From positions 39,755-103,754 of the forward strand of contig NZ_LGLN01000035.1 of the NCBI RefSeq assembly GCF_001293775.1: a DNA stretch of 64,000 nt, read 5' to 3'. The translations under genes and the position numbers were made by a program. Below are positions 10,510-19,925 of this stretch, piece by piece. The notes under the pieces are model-generated. The model ran no database searches. It had not been told where the DNA came from and saw only the letters and a program-made list of their open reading frames with translations. Every line of letters starts with the position of its first letter. Position 1 is the stretch's first letter. Origin of the DNA: Pseudomonas syringae pv. cilantro. GTDB taxonomy: Bacteria > Pseudomonadota > Gammaproteobacteria > Pseudomonadales > Pseudomonadaceae.

Positions 10510-10692
10510 TCGGACCATCCTTGTCGCAGGCCAGGAGAATTCCTGAGACCTACATCTCGCGGAGTGTAGGCGGCAATTCACACTTTGCTGATGCAATCAC
10601 CTGTTAGCTCTGAATTAACTAAATTATTCAAACCGTGTCCCCCCAAGTGGATCTATACCCCCTCATTTGCAGCCAGTTCAGCGTTGAGATAT

Positions 10693-10911
10693 TTACATGT
10701 CTCGCAATGTAAATATCAACTCGCCCCTAGGCGTCCGGCAAACCCCGTCTACAAATTTTCCGAGATAGCTCTCGTGCATTGAATAGACAGCGCCATTTCT
10801 GACTCTAAAGATCACAGCTCGATCCGACCTGATGACACCCTTGCTATCCATCGTTCCCAGCCTAGTGTTGTGCTGGCCGTAAACGCAGAGTCTGACTTTG
10901 GTGACGTCCAT
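10693..10911 (-). CDS. Small repeat-strand protein, possibly 4-fold beta-flower type
   Basis: 72 aa from MDVTKVRLCVYG. Repeating strands of the type GxIRxxxxxVxxVxxGxVYSxxxxxLGxFVDGxxxxxxG resemble the four-fold beta-flower domain found in small phage and bacterial proteins of unknown role. The upstream extension to 10989 has no start signal. Resemblance is by pattern only. Second accessory gene of the left prophage end. Confidence 0.5.
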   Translation of the reverse strand: MDVTKVRLCVYGQHNTRLGTMDSKGVIRSDRAVIFRVRNGAVYSMHESYLGKFVDGVCRTPRGELIFTLRDM

Positions 10912-11113
10912 GTTCTCTTGCACCTTGATAGGGAGCCTTAACCATAGCGGGTTGCTGACACTCCGCTGCGCGCTCCGACAGGCGTGCATCTCATTCGTAC
11001 AACGAGCGCCTGGATGCAGTAGCCCTATCCTTGGATGCTTCTACGCGGGTTACTACGGCAGCAAACCAGCGGCCAGCGTTTGAGCTGGAGCTATGGCGAG
11101 GCGCACCACTCTT

Positions 11114-12358
11114 CTACATTTTGCGAATCCCGAACTGCGAAACCTTCACGGTCGAGTTCTGCGCCACGCCCGCGGCCAAGTACAGGCCCATGCGTGAGGT
11201 GATGACCGTTTCTGTCAGATCAATGGTCCCGCGTTGCGTCTCGAGTTGCCCGGAGAAGCTGGCTGGCATCGTGAAGGGCTCCTGGTACTTATCCATAGAG
11301 CGATAGTAGAACGTAGTCGAGGCACCGCTGACCGGCTTGGTGATGGTCAGCTCTGCCTCCCAGGCCAGTATGCCGCGCGACGCACCGACGATATCCACTG
11401 CCGACACCATTTCGATGACGTCACCGGCCGTCAGGTTGGTCTGCACGACGTTGGCCGAGGGCTGCACGTAGATGTAGCCGCCCGCTGCTGCCATGCTGCC
11501 GCCCAGCTCGATGCACTGCGCCTCACCATAGGCGGCGGGCTCCTTGTACCACCGCGTGGTGATGCCGGCCAAACCAGAGCCGACAGCCTTGTAGGCGTCC
11601 GCCAACACAGACCCGGCCACGGCGTTTACGCCAGCCGGTAGCGTGCCGCCGGTGCCCGCCAGCAACGGATTGGCGTTGAGACAGCCGAACGGGCGAATGG
11701 CTGAATAGATGTCGCCGGCGTCTGTCGGCAGCGGGATGCCGGGGAATTCGAAGTTGGCGGTGATGATCGGCACGACTCGCGAACTGATGAATTCCGCACC
11801 CAGGAGGTTCGGGTGCAGGCCTTCCACGGTCATGGTCTCGGTGAAGCCATCCCAGATGTTCACGACCGGCACGAACTGACTGACGTAGCTCAGCACCCAG
11901 TCTTTGTAGGCGACCGCATCGGCCAGCGCCCGCCCGGCCAGTGCCCTGCCCCCGAAGCGCGGCGTGCCGGTGCCGACGATCAGATACTTGCCGGGCGTGT
12001 TCAGGAACGCGGTGACGATTTTCATGACGTTGGCTTTGGTGTCCGCCAGCGACATACCAGCCGTGGTGCTATCGTTGGTGCGGGACAGCAGCAGCCAGAG
12101 GTCGGCCGTGGACGAAGCAATACAGGCCGGCAGCCGGGCGAGAAACTGCCCCGTGTGGTCGCCGACCTTGCCTTGGTTGCCGACGTAGCTCGGGAACAGA
12201 CCGGTGCGCGCCGCGATCCATGCCGCGTAGCCATAGGCCTCGGTGCCGAACGCCGTCGCGGCGATGGTATGGCAATTGCCCGAGAAGCTGTCGCCGAGCA
12301 AACCGAGGCCACGGCGGATCGGCTGGCGGCGCGGGATTGGGTTGACCTGCAGGCTCAT
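11114..12358 (-). CDS. SGNH/GDSL-type esterase domain protein of the tail region
   Basis: 414 aa. The N-terminal half is an SGNH hydrolase: block I LLGDSFSGN with nucleophile S24, a block III-like SRTNDST, and block V EGLHPN carrying the catalytic histidine (Glu instead of the usual Asp three residues before it). The C-terminal half is beta-rich (about residues 220-414) and may attach to the fibre or bind glycan. The location beside tail fibres suggests deacetylation or de-esterification of the host O-polysaccharide during adsorption. That role is inferred. It overlaps the preceding small gene by 4 bases. Confidence 0.75.
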   Translation of the reverse strand: MSLQVNPIPRRQPIRRGLGLLGDSFSGNCHTIAATAFGTEAYGYAAWIAARTGLFPSYVGNQGKVGDHTGQFLARLPACIASSTADLWLLLSRTNDSTTAGMSLADTKANVMKIVTAFLNTPGKYLIVGTGTPRFGGRALAGRALADAVAYKDWVLSYVSQFVPVVNIWDGFTETMTVEGLHPNLLGAEFISSRVVPIITANFEFPGIPLPTDAGDIYSAIRPFGCLNANPLLAGTGGTLPAGVNAVAGSVLADAYKAVGSGLAGITTRWYKEPAAYGEAQCIELGGSMAAAGGYIYVQPSANVVQTNLTAGDVIEMVSAVDIVGASRGILAWEAELTITKPVSGASTTFYYRSMDKYQEPFTMPASFSGQLETQRGTIDLTETVITSRMGLYLAAGVAQNSTVKVSQFGIRKM

Positions 12359-12573
12359 GCATACACCTCAAATGCAGCGCCAGCAGTGGGCACGATACGG
12401 ATGGTCGCCGGCGGAAAGCTCAGCTGGTAGGCACCGTCTTTCCAGAGCGTGTCAGTGGTGATCCAGTTATCACCGGCTTGGATCTGGACCGCCACCGATC
12501 CGCCGTTCGCCTTCACTGCCAACGTAACCTTCATGGTGCGGTCGTAGGTTTCTTGCTTCGTCACTGTCTGCAC
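12355..12573 (-). CDS. Small tail-region protein, unknown
   Basis: 72 aa (MQTVTKQETYDRTMKVTLAV...). No family recognised. A predicted beta-rich small protein with an ATGA overlap to the downstream SGNH esterase gene, so the two are translationally coupled. It is probably a virion accessory or chaperone of the esterase. Confidence 0.55.
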   Translation of the reverse strand: MQTVTKQETYDRTMKVTLAVKANGGSVAVQIQAGDNWITTDTLWKDGAYQLSFPPATIRIVPTAGAAFEVYA

Positions 12574-12628
12574 TGCATTCCCCAGCGGCCTATGGCCTGA
12601 AATGGATTGGTCGAGTGGAACACGCTGT

Positions 12629-13174
12629 TTACGCCAGCACCTTCAATGCTCGGGCGTACAGCTCCTGCCGATCAGCCAAGCCATTCGTGCCGCCGTTGAT
12701 TTTTCGAGTGATTTGGAGAAGGTCGCCCTTGTCCGCCAGCGTGTTGAGCGCGGCCCGGTGCCAGAACCATGCCGCCGACATTGCGGCGTTCTCCGGCAGC
12801 TCGAGCAATTCGGGATGGTTGATGAGGTCCAGCCCCAGCGCCTCGCCGCACGCCTCGTAATTGTCTCGGCCCGTCACCTGAATCAGGCCACGCCCACGGT
12901 AGAGCTGGCCGTCGCCGTCGGCTTCTGGCGTGTTGCCAAGGCGCTCGGCCAGCTTGCCGGTGTCGTACTTCGACAGGTAGGCGCTGCCGCCCAGCTCGCG
13001 CACGTAACGCAGCTGGCCTGACTCGTGGCCGACCTGGGCAATGAAGGCCGCGATGCGCAGCGGGGTCACGATCTGGTGCTTGCTCATCGCCGTGTTCAGA
13101 ACAGGTGCAAAAATGCCGGCTTTCTGGCCGGCGTTCGGGAGGATCTGCAGCAGCTGCTGCGCGGTGATCGGCAT
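12629..13174 (-). CDS. Glycoside hydrolase family 19 endolysin
   Basis: 181 aa from MPITAQQLLQILPNAG, preceded by TGGAG. The chitinase/lysozyme-like GH19 domain shows the catalytic HES motif (QVGHESGQ) and YRGRGLIQVTGRDNY. It cuts peptidoglycan at lysis. Unlike in lambda, the endolysin is not next to holin and spanins (37 kb) but lies among the fibre genes. A terminator-like hairpin precedes it. Confidence 0.88.
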   Translation of the reverse strand: MPITAQQLLQILPNAGQKAGIFAPVLNTAMSKHQIVTPLRIAAFIAQVGHESGQLRYVRELGGSAYLSKYDTGKLAERLGNTPEADGDGQLYRGRGLIQVTGRDNYEACGEALGLDLINHPELLELPENAAMSAAWFWHRAALNTLADKGDLLQITRKINGGTNGLADRQELYARALKVLA

Positions 13175-13190
13175 TTGGGTTTCTCCAGAC

Positions 13191-13216
13191 AAAAAAATAC
13201 CCGCTCGATGGCGGGC
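13191..13216 (-). terminator. Terminator-like hairpin before endolysin
   Basis: CCCGC/GCGGG stem followed on the minus strand by a seven-T run, 20 bases before the endolysin ATG. Confidence 0.7.
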
Positions 13217-13234
13217 CTCTTTGATTCTTTCCAG

Positions 13235-13513
13235 TCAGACAGGCATGACCGGCCAATCGATTACGTCGAAATAGCCGGGTTGGGCCGGAATCCTGTTCAG
13301 GGCAATTCGGTATTTCTTCCACTTGGTCAGCGCCGCAGCCTCTTCTGGCGTTGCATCGTCGATGTCTGCCGCGTCTTGAAGCGGCGCAATCGTGTAGTCG
13401 GCGATCTTTCTAAGTTGGGCGACCTCGGCCACCACATTTGCAAGGCGTTGCTTAATGGCCTGCTCCTGCTTCATCTCTTTGGTGATCAATTTTGACCAGT
13501 CGATGTTACTCAT
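13235..13513 (-). CDS. Tail fibre assembly protein (Tfa-like)
   Basis: 92 aa from MSNIDWSKLITKEMKQEQA. The C-terminal pattern EEAAALTKWKKYRIALNRIP...FDVIDWP is typical of the Caudovirales tail fibre assembly family (PF02413), which chaperones fibre trimerisation. The start overlaps the previous gene by 8 bases, and an upstream extension to 13561 is unnecessary. Confidence 0.85.
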   Translation of the reverse strand: MSNIDWSKLITKEMKQEQAIKQRLANVVAEVAQLRKIADYTIAPLQDAADIDDATPEEAAALTKWKKYRIALNRIPAQPGYFDVIDWPVMPV

Positions 13514-13871
13514 GATCGCCACCTTGGGATTCGGCTTGCTCTTCTCCCTCTCGCATTGCAACGACGGGAAGAGGCTTTGGCAGGCTTACAGGGCCGTCAG
13601 GAACATTTTCCAGAGGGACAGGAAATGCCTGCTCCTGACTGTAGTTGTAAGGTATTGGAAGCGTAAGAGTCAGTACAATCTCACCGTCGATCATGTCCAC
13701 ATATTCCCCACCTGCTAGCCATTTAGAATCAATGGCGGTGGTCGGAAGACTTTCCCCATCAAGCATGCGCCCGAAGTCGAAAACCTCACCATTTATCAAT
13801 AAAGATTTACCGTATTTTTCGACAGAAATTTCTTCGTTATCTATTCGGACTGGAGAAAGATTTATAATCAT
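13506..13871 (-). CDS. Tail-fibre-associated protein, unknown
   Basis: 121 aa from MIINLSPVRIDNEEISV; the ATG overlaps the stop of the fibre gene (TAATG) and its 3' end overlaps the Tfa-like gene. No family recognised. Proteins of this size and place commonly sit between the fibre and its assembly chaperone in Pseudomonas prophages. Confidence 0.6.
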   Translation of the reverse strand: MIINLSPVRIDNEEISVEKYGKSLLINGEVFDFGRMLDGESLPTTAIDSKWLAGGEYVDMIDGEIVLTLTLPIPYNYSQEQAFPVPLENVPDGPVSLPKPLPVVAMREGEEQAESQGGDHE

Positions 13872-15034
13872 TAGAACCACCTTCCGACTGCAACATACTC
13901 AACTGCAACTTGCTGTGCAGTACGCGATATTTGTGTGAATACATATCCTGCGGTCCACTGCGTTGCTGATAGCACTAGTCCGGTCCCTGCAAACCATCCC
14001 TCTCCAGACTCTAAAGCTGCCGTGATGCTCACAGCGGGCGCAGTAGAGAATGGCATAGGAAACGTTCGTGCTGGCTCGGCAGAGGAAAAAAACAAGGTTC
14101 CAGTAGAGTTCCCAAGAGTTTTTACGGTTCTGGTTTTAAATGTGCATATTTGCGTGCCATCTGCATAGCGAGTGTACTCGCCGTTTGTGTTTGAGCCTCG
14201 CTCAATTATTGCTCCGGTTGGAATCCCACTAGCCTGCCCAACAGTACCTACGGCTGGCATTGTGGCCGAATTTGAAAGTTGCAACCCCTGCCGCGCAGTA
14301 GCCGGACTATTTCCGCCAGTTCCGCCAGATGCGATCGCGATCGGCGAGGCCGTTACTGATAGTGACGGAACAGTCAGCAATCCTTCGTAGGAGTACGACA
14401 TTGACGGACCGCTAGCTGAATTATTTGCATTAACTGAGCGCCAATTAAAACCACCTATACCACCACCCTTGTTAACTATGAAGTGACCCTCGCCCAGAGT
14501 GCTGGCGTTCCATCCTGCGTACATGCCCTGAACACTGTAAAGGGCTGCGGCCTGCTGAACACCTACCTCTGAAAATACCGCTCGACCGTCAGTGCGGCCT
14601 GTGCCGCCCTTCGCGACCGGGACCGTGTTCTCAACGGACACCGAGCCCAGGCCGAGCCCAGTACGCGCATCCGCTTGGTTAGCTCCGCCAGTGCCGCCCT
14701 TATTCACCGGCAGAGTATCGTAGTTGCCGGTCGTTCCAAGCGCCGCAAGGGTTGTACCCCAGCGCTGATTTACAGTATTGAAAACATCTGTCAGCGCCTT
14801 TGGATAACCCTGGACAGGCTCAATGAAATAGGCAGCGCCACTGACAGTTGCTCCCGCATAAGGAGGGATAATTGCCAGCACGGTTTCGTTGATGATGTTG
14901 AAAACTTCGTAACGCCGGCCGTCCGGTCCGTTGAAAGCATCACCTATTCTGGAAGAAGTGAACGTTGTGCCAGTACCAGTCACAGTCGTTGAATTCTGGG
15001 TGACAGCTACTGTGCCATTTCTCAACCAAGGCAT
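13871..15034 (-). CDS. Phage tail fibre protein
   Basis: 387 aa from MPWLRNGTVAVTQNST, after GGAGCTAAC. The N-terminal virion-anchoring region (GTVAVTQNSTTVTGTGTTF) is followed by three glycine-rich fibre repeats of the type vxxGGTGxxxxxxARxGLxLg (around 115-130, 140-155 and 235-255), and then a C-terminal receptor-binding domain ending GRWF. These repeats are characteristic of trimeric tail fibres. Confidence 0.85.
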   Translation of the reverse strand: MPWLRNGTVAVTQNSTTVTGTGTTFTSSRIGDAFNGPDGRRYEVFNIINETVLAIIPPYAGATVSGAAYFIEPVQGYPKALTDVFNTVNQRWGTTLAALGTTGNYDTLPVNKGGTGGANQADARTGLGLGSVSVENTVPVAKGGTGRTDGRAVFSEVGVQQAAALYSVQGMYAGWNASTLGEGHFIVNKGGGIGGFNWRSVNANNSASGPSMSYSYEGLLTVPSLSVTASPIAIASGGTGGNSPATARQGLQLSNSATMPAVGTVGQASGIPTGAIIERGSNTNGEYTRYADGTQICTFKTRTVKTLGNSTGTLFFSSAEPARTFPMPFSTAPAVSITAALESGEGWFAGTGLVLSATQWTAGYVFTQISRTAQQVAVEYVAVGRWF

Positions 15035-15049
15035 TGTTAGCTCCAATAA

Positions 15050-15709
15050 TTATGCGGCTATTTTAGCGAAGAAGGCAGGATGCTTAAACGCAATAGGATT
15101 ACTGAGGGCGGTCGTAGTGAACCACAGTTTAGACGCAGCAAAGTCGTAGCGTATGCCACAAGTCCTTCCAATGTTGTCGCCGGAAAGCATTCGCATGTAG
15201 CCGTTATTTATCATTAGAAAATCGCCAGCACCGTAATTCAGCGGGGAGGAATACCAGTTGGTAGCGAAACCTTGCTCGTCATAAGTTGATTTCTCATATG
15301 TCCAGTTCTGTAAAAACCTGGTAAACACAGCGGCAGTTGTTCCTGTGTCAAAAATCAACTTTCCCTCTGCATTCCATATCCTAGCCCCATAACCAGAAGA
15401 TGGAATTGCCGCAAAACCACCTATGAAATATGAACCTAAAGGGGCGTAGTTCAGAGGTCCAATAATCGTTATGCTAGTCCAGTTTCCAGGCGAGCCAGCA
15501 ATTGAACAGCCAACTACAACCACCCCGTTATTATTGTCTGGCCTAAGAAATATTAGCGGAGGTTCTTGTGTGATTATGACAGGACTTATCGTAATTGTTA
15601 CCTTATTTGACGAAGCTGCGTATCTGCCGGACTGAAGAACGCTAAGCCTGGAAAACTCAGAGTCTAAAGAAACCACACCTGAGTCGTTAGTGATTTGCAT
15701 GCCGTACAT
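15050..15709 (-). CDS. Tail-associated protein with GARIW motif
   Basis: 219 aa from MYGMQITNDSGVV; the ATG shares one base with the upstream stop (TAATG). Around residue 107 it carries YGARIWNAEGKLIFDT, which matches YGVRIWGGNGELRFDT at the start of the neighbouring gene. It is a beta-rich virion protein, possibly a fibre or tail-tip subunit. No named family was recognised. Confidence 0.6.
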   Translation of the reverse strand: MYGMQITNDSGVVSLDSEFSRLSVLQSGRYAASSNKVTITISPVIITQEPPLIFLRPDNNNGVVVVGCSIAGSPGNWTSITIIGPLNYAPLGSYFIGGFAAIPSSGYGARIWNAEGKLIFDTGTTAAVFTRFLQNWTYEKSTYDEQGFATNWYSSPLNYGAGDFLMINNGYMRMLSGDNIGRTCGIRYDFAASKLWFTTTALSNPIAFKHPAFFAKIAA

Positions 15710-16032
15710 TAGTACCACCTCAACACAATCAGTCTCATATTGCTGCGAGAAAACTTTATTCCAGCATATCCGTTTATAAAATTTCTTACAGTCACAACGC
15801 CATTGATTATTTCTGCCTCAAGCTGCCTATCGTTATCGCCTACCGCCCCGATAGGTATCAGAAGCGCTACCGAATTCTCTGGCGTACAGCCAGGAATTGC
15901 GTACTCCTGGCTTGATTTATCAGTCGCGGTAGTAAATGAAACCACCATGGAAAGTACCGACCTCCAAGTAGACGTGCTTGTGTCGAACCGTAATTCGCCA
16001 TTTCCCCCCCATATACGAACTCCATAACTCAT
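15709..16032 (-). CDS. Small tail-tip-associated protein with GVRIW motif
   Basis: 107 aa from MSYGVRIWGGNGELRFDTS, ATGA overlap with the J-like gene. It shares the G(V/A)RIW...G(E/K)L.FDT segment with the next gene downstream, suggesting a duplicated module. Function in the virion unknown. Confidence 0.6.
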   Translation of the reverse strand: MSYGVRIWGGNGELRFDTSTSTWRSVLSMVVSFTTATDKSSQEYAIPGCTPENSVALLIPIGAVGDNDRQLEAEIINGVVTVRNFINGYAGIKFSRSNMRLIVLRWY

Positions 16033-19000
16033 ACGCTCAAGTTCCCCCATTGATAACGCAACTGGCCTTTCTCATCGAAGACTTTACCGCCTGCACCGTT
16101 GATGACTTGGCGTCCGCCGCCGCCCAGAGGCGAGTTGATTTCGAAGCTGCCGTCCTTGCTCAAAATCCACCCGGACTGCCCGGCCAAATAGTTGGTTGAG
16201 CTGATATAACTGCCGATCTTGGCGTTGGTGATCGTGCCGTCTTGAATGAAGGCCGACTGAATGAATGTCTGCCCGCCCGTGATGCCGAAAAACGACTGAG
16301 GCGATTGAGAGCTGGTGTTCATCACCAAGAACGTGTCGGCTCGCACAACGAACTGCGACGTCGTGCCTGCCGCGCCGCTTTCGAGCCCAAGCCCAAACCC
16401 GGCCGCGTACGGTATCCCGCTCTGCGAAAGCTCCATCCTCACCGACCAGATGCCGGCCAGCTTGTTGTTGGTGGTGGCCAGTGCGCTGGTTGTCTGCTGA
16501 ACCGCAACGGTCGCGTCGTTCGCTTTGGCTTGCGCCGTTTCGATACGAGCTGAGAGAGCGCCATCTGCGTCGGACCGGGCAGTAGCCTCGGTTCGCACCG
16601 CAGCGCTTGCGCCATTGGCGATGGCCTGAACCTGATCGATCTTCGAAGAAAGCGCACCGTCTCCGTCCGCTCTGGCGTTCGCCTCTGATTGAATAGCCGC
16701 TTGCGTGGCTGTCTGGTTGCCGTTGACTGTCGCGGTCAGTGTCGTGATCTGCTGGGCGGTTGCTTGCCGATCATTGGCCGCCGTCGTTTCGACGATGGTT
16801 ATTTTCGACTCGTTGCCACCCACTCGAGCATCCAGAAGAGTGGTGCGCTGAGTCTGCGCAAAATCATTCTCGGTTCGTACCCTGACTTCCTGTGCGTAGT
16901 TGGCTGTCTCTTCCCACGCCTTGATGGCAGCAGCCATTTCGCCTTCTACACCGTCATCCCTTGACGAAGCCTGCAATGCATTGAGCTGGACAACAGTTGC
17001 TGTTGTCTTTCCGTCCACCGTACTGATGTCAGCGGTATTCTTCGTGACCTGGGCTGCCAGAGCATTTGCCGCCTGAACAACCTGCCCAGTGTCCAGCCAA
17101 TATGTAGAGTTCGGTGGCGAGTTCGCCGCACCTTTCGGAACGGCTATTTTGGCGGTATAGAGCCTCTGGCCGAGCCGAACCGTTTCGCCGATGGCGTAGG
17201 GTTCTTCTGGGTCGTATTCGAGGGCATCTACCAAGTCACCGATCTCAGCCTTCAGCTCGTCCAACCGAACGTTCACGGAGCCAACGCCGAAGCCGTCGAT
17301 CAGGTCAATGCGGCCCAGCAGGTGTTCTCCGAACTGGCTTTCCGTAAGCTTGCCGGTCAGCAGGCCAAGAACCGGGGTTGCGTCACTGCCGCTCTGCCCC
17401 ATCACGCCCGCGCCGGCCGGATACCACGGCCCGATATTCCCGGTCCGATCCACCAAGCGCGCCCAGAAGAAAAACGTCACGCCAGCCAGTAGGCCCTGCA
17501 TGACATGCTCCGACTGCGGGTAAGCCAGATCACTGAGTTTCGCGGCCTTGGTCAGATCGTTCGTCGGGCCGTACCAGATTTCAGTGCGCTGCGTGTCCTC
17601 CGCCCCTGCCGGGAAAGCCCATTTCAGTTTGATGCCGAAGATCAGTGACGCGGCAGTCAGCGAAGTGATGGCGGGTGGCAAGCTGGTCTTGCCCTGCAAG
17701 TTCGTCAGCAACGACGTGACCGGCAGAGACGAGACATTCAGCGCGCTGACGGCACGCACTCTGGCCATGTACTGGCCGGAGTAAATGCCCGGCACGTCGA
17801 CCAGTAACTCACCGGTACGCGGCATCTTGACCCACTCGCGCGAGCCCCAGCGCCACTCGACGTCATACCCGACCGCGCCTGGCGCCGCGTCCCAACTGAT
17901 AGTCATGTTCGTGACGGCGATACCCTGCTGAATGACGACGTGCTGGGTAACGAACACAGCGCCCGGCGCAGCCTGCACTCCCACCGGAACACCGCTGACT
18001 GGACGGATATCCACTACGGCGCCGAAATCGATGGCGTCGAACTTGCTCGGTTCGTGCTGGATGCACTCGAGCTGGTACTGATGCCATTCCGGGCGCGTGA
18101 TGTTGCGCACCAGAAACTGCATCGTTTTCAGATCATCGTATTCAAGAATCCAGCCGCATTCGGCTTCCGGCACTTCGCTGAAGCTGGCGGCCAACGTGAC
18201 ACGGCGGCCATCGAGCGAGGTGATGACACGCGCTTCGGTCTTGCCGCTGGGCAGGTTCACCCGCAGCTTGGCCCCGGTCGAAAGATCGATATCGCGGTCG
18301 ACGGTGATCACCCGCCCCGCTACCGCGCTGATACGACCGCCGTTCGCACGGCCGGCCAACATCGGGTCGGCCACGGCGATGACCTGACCTGTTTTCGGAA
18401 TGCCGCCATCGAGGCCAACACGGAAGGTGGCTGGCCGCGTCTGGGTCTGCTCAGTGATAAGTGCGTATTGCCCCGCCCGCTGTGCCTGTCCAAGCGACGT
18501 GCAGCCGTAGGCATCCACCGCAAGCTCGTTGACCGATCCGCTTTCGGCCATCGCCACGTCATCGAATACAGGCTCTTTGTCTGTCTCGAAATCCTGATCC
18601 GGGTTATCCCAGGTCACCATCGCAAGGTTGTGACGGTCGCGCGCGCGGGTGCCCAAATACTGGATTTCACCGTTGTTCAGGATCTGCGAAGGGTTGTAGG
18701 TGTAGACCGGGTCGCCGGGCATGTCAGCAGTGAACGTGATCTGGCTGCCGTCCCAAGTGCTCATGCCGTGGAAAATGGACGACAGGTCCTGCAACACTGC
18801 GTAGGCATCGGCCTGCTTTTGCAGGTAGATGTTGCAGGTCAAACGGGGATGCGTTCCGCCCTTCCCATCCGGCACCTTCTGGTCGCAATACTGCGCGATG
18901 CGGTACAGGTTCCAGCGGTCCACCATCGTGGCATCGATTCGATGCCCGAGACCGTAATACGGGTTCAGCGCCAGGTCGTAGCACACCCAGGCCGGGTTGT

Positions 19001-19871
19001 TGGTGTACGCCTCTTTGAACGTGCCGTCCCATATCCCGTTGCTGGTGCCCGCGCCAGACGTGGCATAGGTCCGTGTCTCCGGGTCGTAATTGGCTGGCAC
19101 TCGAACGATGCGCCCGCGCATCAGAACCGCGATCTTGGCGATGTCGCCGCCGAACTGCTCGGCGTCATACTCGACACAGCCCACGGCGGTGAGTGGAAAC
19201 TCCTGATCGCTGTCAACGACCTCGGCAACGGCGTCGACAAACATGCCGTCCTGAATCAGCGAGCTGTTGGCCTCCGGCGTGATCCGGCGCACGCGCAAAG
19301 TCCAACGATTACCGGCAGGCAGGTTGAGCCGGTGACTGCGCTCGTACTTGGTGACGTTCTTGCGATCAACGAAGTCCGCAAGCACCTGCACGAATGGGCC
19401 GCCGTTCGTGGCCAGGTCAATTGCGTATTCAATCCGCACGCCGTTGATGTTGCCGCTCTGGTCCTGAGACTGGAGCTGCGGCCAGCTAAAGCGAATGCGC
19501 ACTGCATCCAGCACCGGGTTGGTAATGGTTCGCAGGTACGGCGTGGTGCTGAGCAGTTGCTGGTTTACATCGACCTCGTTGCTCGACTCGGCAATGCCCT
19601 CCAGCCGCGGCTGGTTCAACTCACCGTTGCGGAACTGCCATTTCACGCCGGGGAAGTTGACAGTGCCGTCCTCGGCCACCAATGGTGTGCCGTCGAGCTT
19701 CACTGAGCGCAGGCCGTTCACTGGGCCTACTATCGGCCCCCAGCTCCACAAATAAACGATGCGGGCGGTGGCAATCGAAGCTGTGCTGTTTTTTGCTATC
19801 GTCGGCTGCTTCTGTGTCGCCTCGCCGCCCTTGCTCCCGCGAATGCTTCGCGCTGCCACTGCCCTTCCCAT
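16029..19871 (-). CDS. Tail tip host-specificity protein (lambda gpJ-like)
   Basis: 1280 aa. The N-terminal half resembles the baseplate-hub/J family (ATARIVYLWSWGPIVGPVNGL, GVRIEYAIDLATNGGPFV, WVCYDLALNPYYGLGHRI), then fibronectin-type segments (around 650-830), long alanine- and threonine-rich coiled-coil stretches (about 930-1170), and a short C-terminal receptor-binding tip. It determines adsorption. It follows the K/I assembly genes as in lambda. Confidence 0.92.
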   Translation of the reverse strand: MGRAVAARSIRGSKGGEATQKQPTIAKNSTASIATARIVYLWSWGPIVGPVNGLRSVKLDGTPLVAEDGTVNFPGVKWQFRNGELNQPRLEGIAESSNEVDVNQQLLSTTPYLRTITNPVLDAVRIRFSWPQLQSQDQSGNINGVRIEYAIDLATNGGPFVQVLADFVDRKNVTKYERSHRLNLPAGNRWTLRVRRITPEANSSLIQDGMFVDAVAEVVDSDQEFPLTAVGCVEYDAEQFGGDIAKIAVLMRGRIVRVPANYDPETRTYATSGAGTSNGIWDGTFKEAYTNNPAWVCYDLALNPYYGLGHRIDATMVDRWNLYRIAQYCDQKVPDGKGGTHPRLTCNIYLQKQADAYAVLQDLSSIFHGMSTWDGSQITFTADMPGDPVYTYNPSQILNNGEIQYLGTRARDRHNLAMVTWDNPDQDFETDKEPVFDDVAMAESGSVNELAVDAYGCTSLGQAQRAGQYALITEQTQTRPATFRVGLDGGIPKTGQVIAVADPMLAGRANGGRISAVAGRVITVDRDIDLSTGAKLRVNLPSGKTEARVITSLDGRRVTLAASFSEVPEAECGWILEYDDLKTMQFLVRNITRPEWHQYQLECIQHEPSKFDAIDFGAVVDIRPVSGVPVGVQAAPGAVFVTQHVVIQQGIAVTNMTISWDAAPGAVGYDVEWRWGSREWVKMPRTGELLVDVPGIYSGQYMARVRAVSALNVSSLPVTSLLTNLQGKTSLPPAITSLTAASLIFGIKLKWAFPAGAEDTQRTEIWYGPTNDLTKAAKLSDLAYPQSEHVMQGLLAGVTFFFWARLVDRTGNIGPWYPAGAGVMGQSGSDATPVLGLLTGKLTESQFGEHLLGRIDLIDGFGVGSVNVRLDELKAEIGDLVDALEYDPEEPYAIGETVRLGQRLYTAKIAVPKGAANSPPNSTYWLDTGQVVQAANALAAQVTKNTADISTVDGKTTATVVQLNALQASSRDDGVEGEMAAAIKAWEETANYAQEVRVRTENDFAQTQRTTLLDARVGGNESKITIVETTAANDRQATAQQITTLTATVNGNQTATQAAIQSEANARADGDGALSSKIDQVQAIANGASAAVRTEATARSDADGALSARIETAQAKANDATVAVQQTTSALATTNNKLAGIWSVRMELSQSGIPYAAGFGLGLESGAAGTTSQFVVRADTFLVMNTSSQSPQSFFGITGGQTFIQSAFIQDGTITNAKIGSYISSTNYLAGQSGWILSKDGSFEINSPLGGGGRQVINGAGGKVFDEKGQLRYQWGNLSV

Positions 19872-19881
19872 GCCGCCCCCA

Positions 19882-19908
19882 GAAAAAAGAAAACCCGCCG
19901 AAGCGGGT
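19882..19908 (-). terminator. Terminator-like hairpin before the J gene
   Basis: ACCCGC/GCGGGT stem with a T-rich minus-strand tail, 11 bases before the J start. Confidence 0.6.
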
Positions 19909-19925
19909 CTGGTGTTACCTGATGA

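Noticed and set aside
17940..19706. 588-codon frame antisense to the J gene
   Set aside because: The J protein on the other strand is clearly recognisable; the antisense reading shows no domain.
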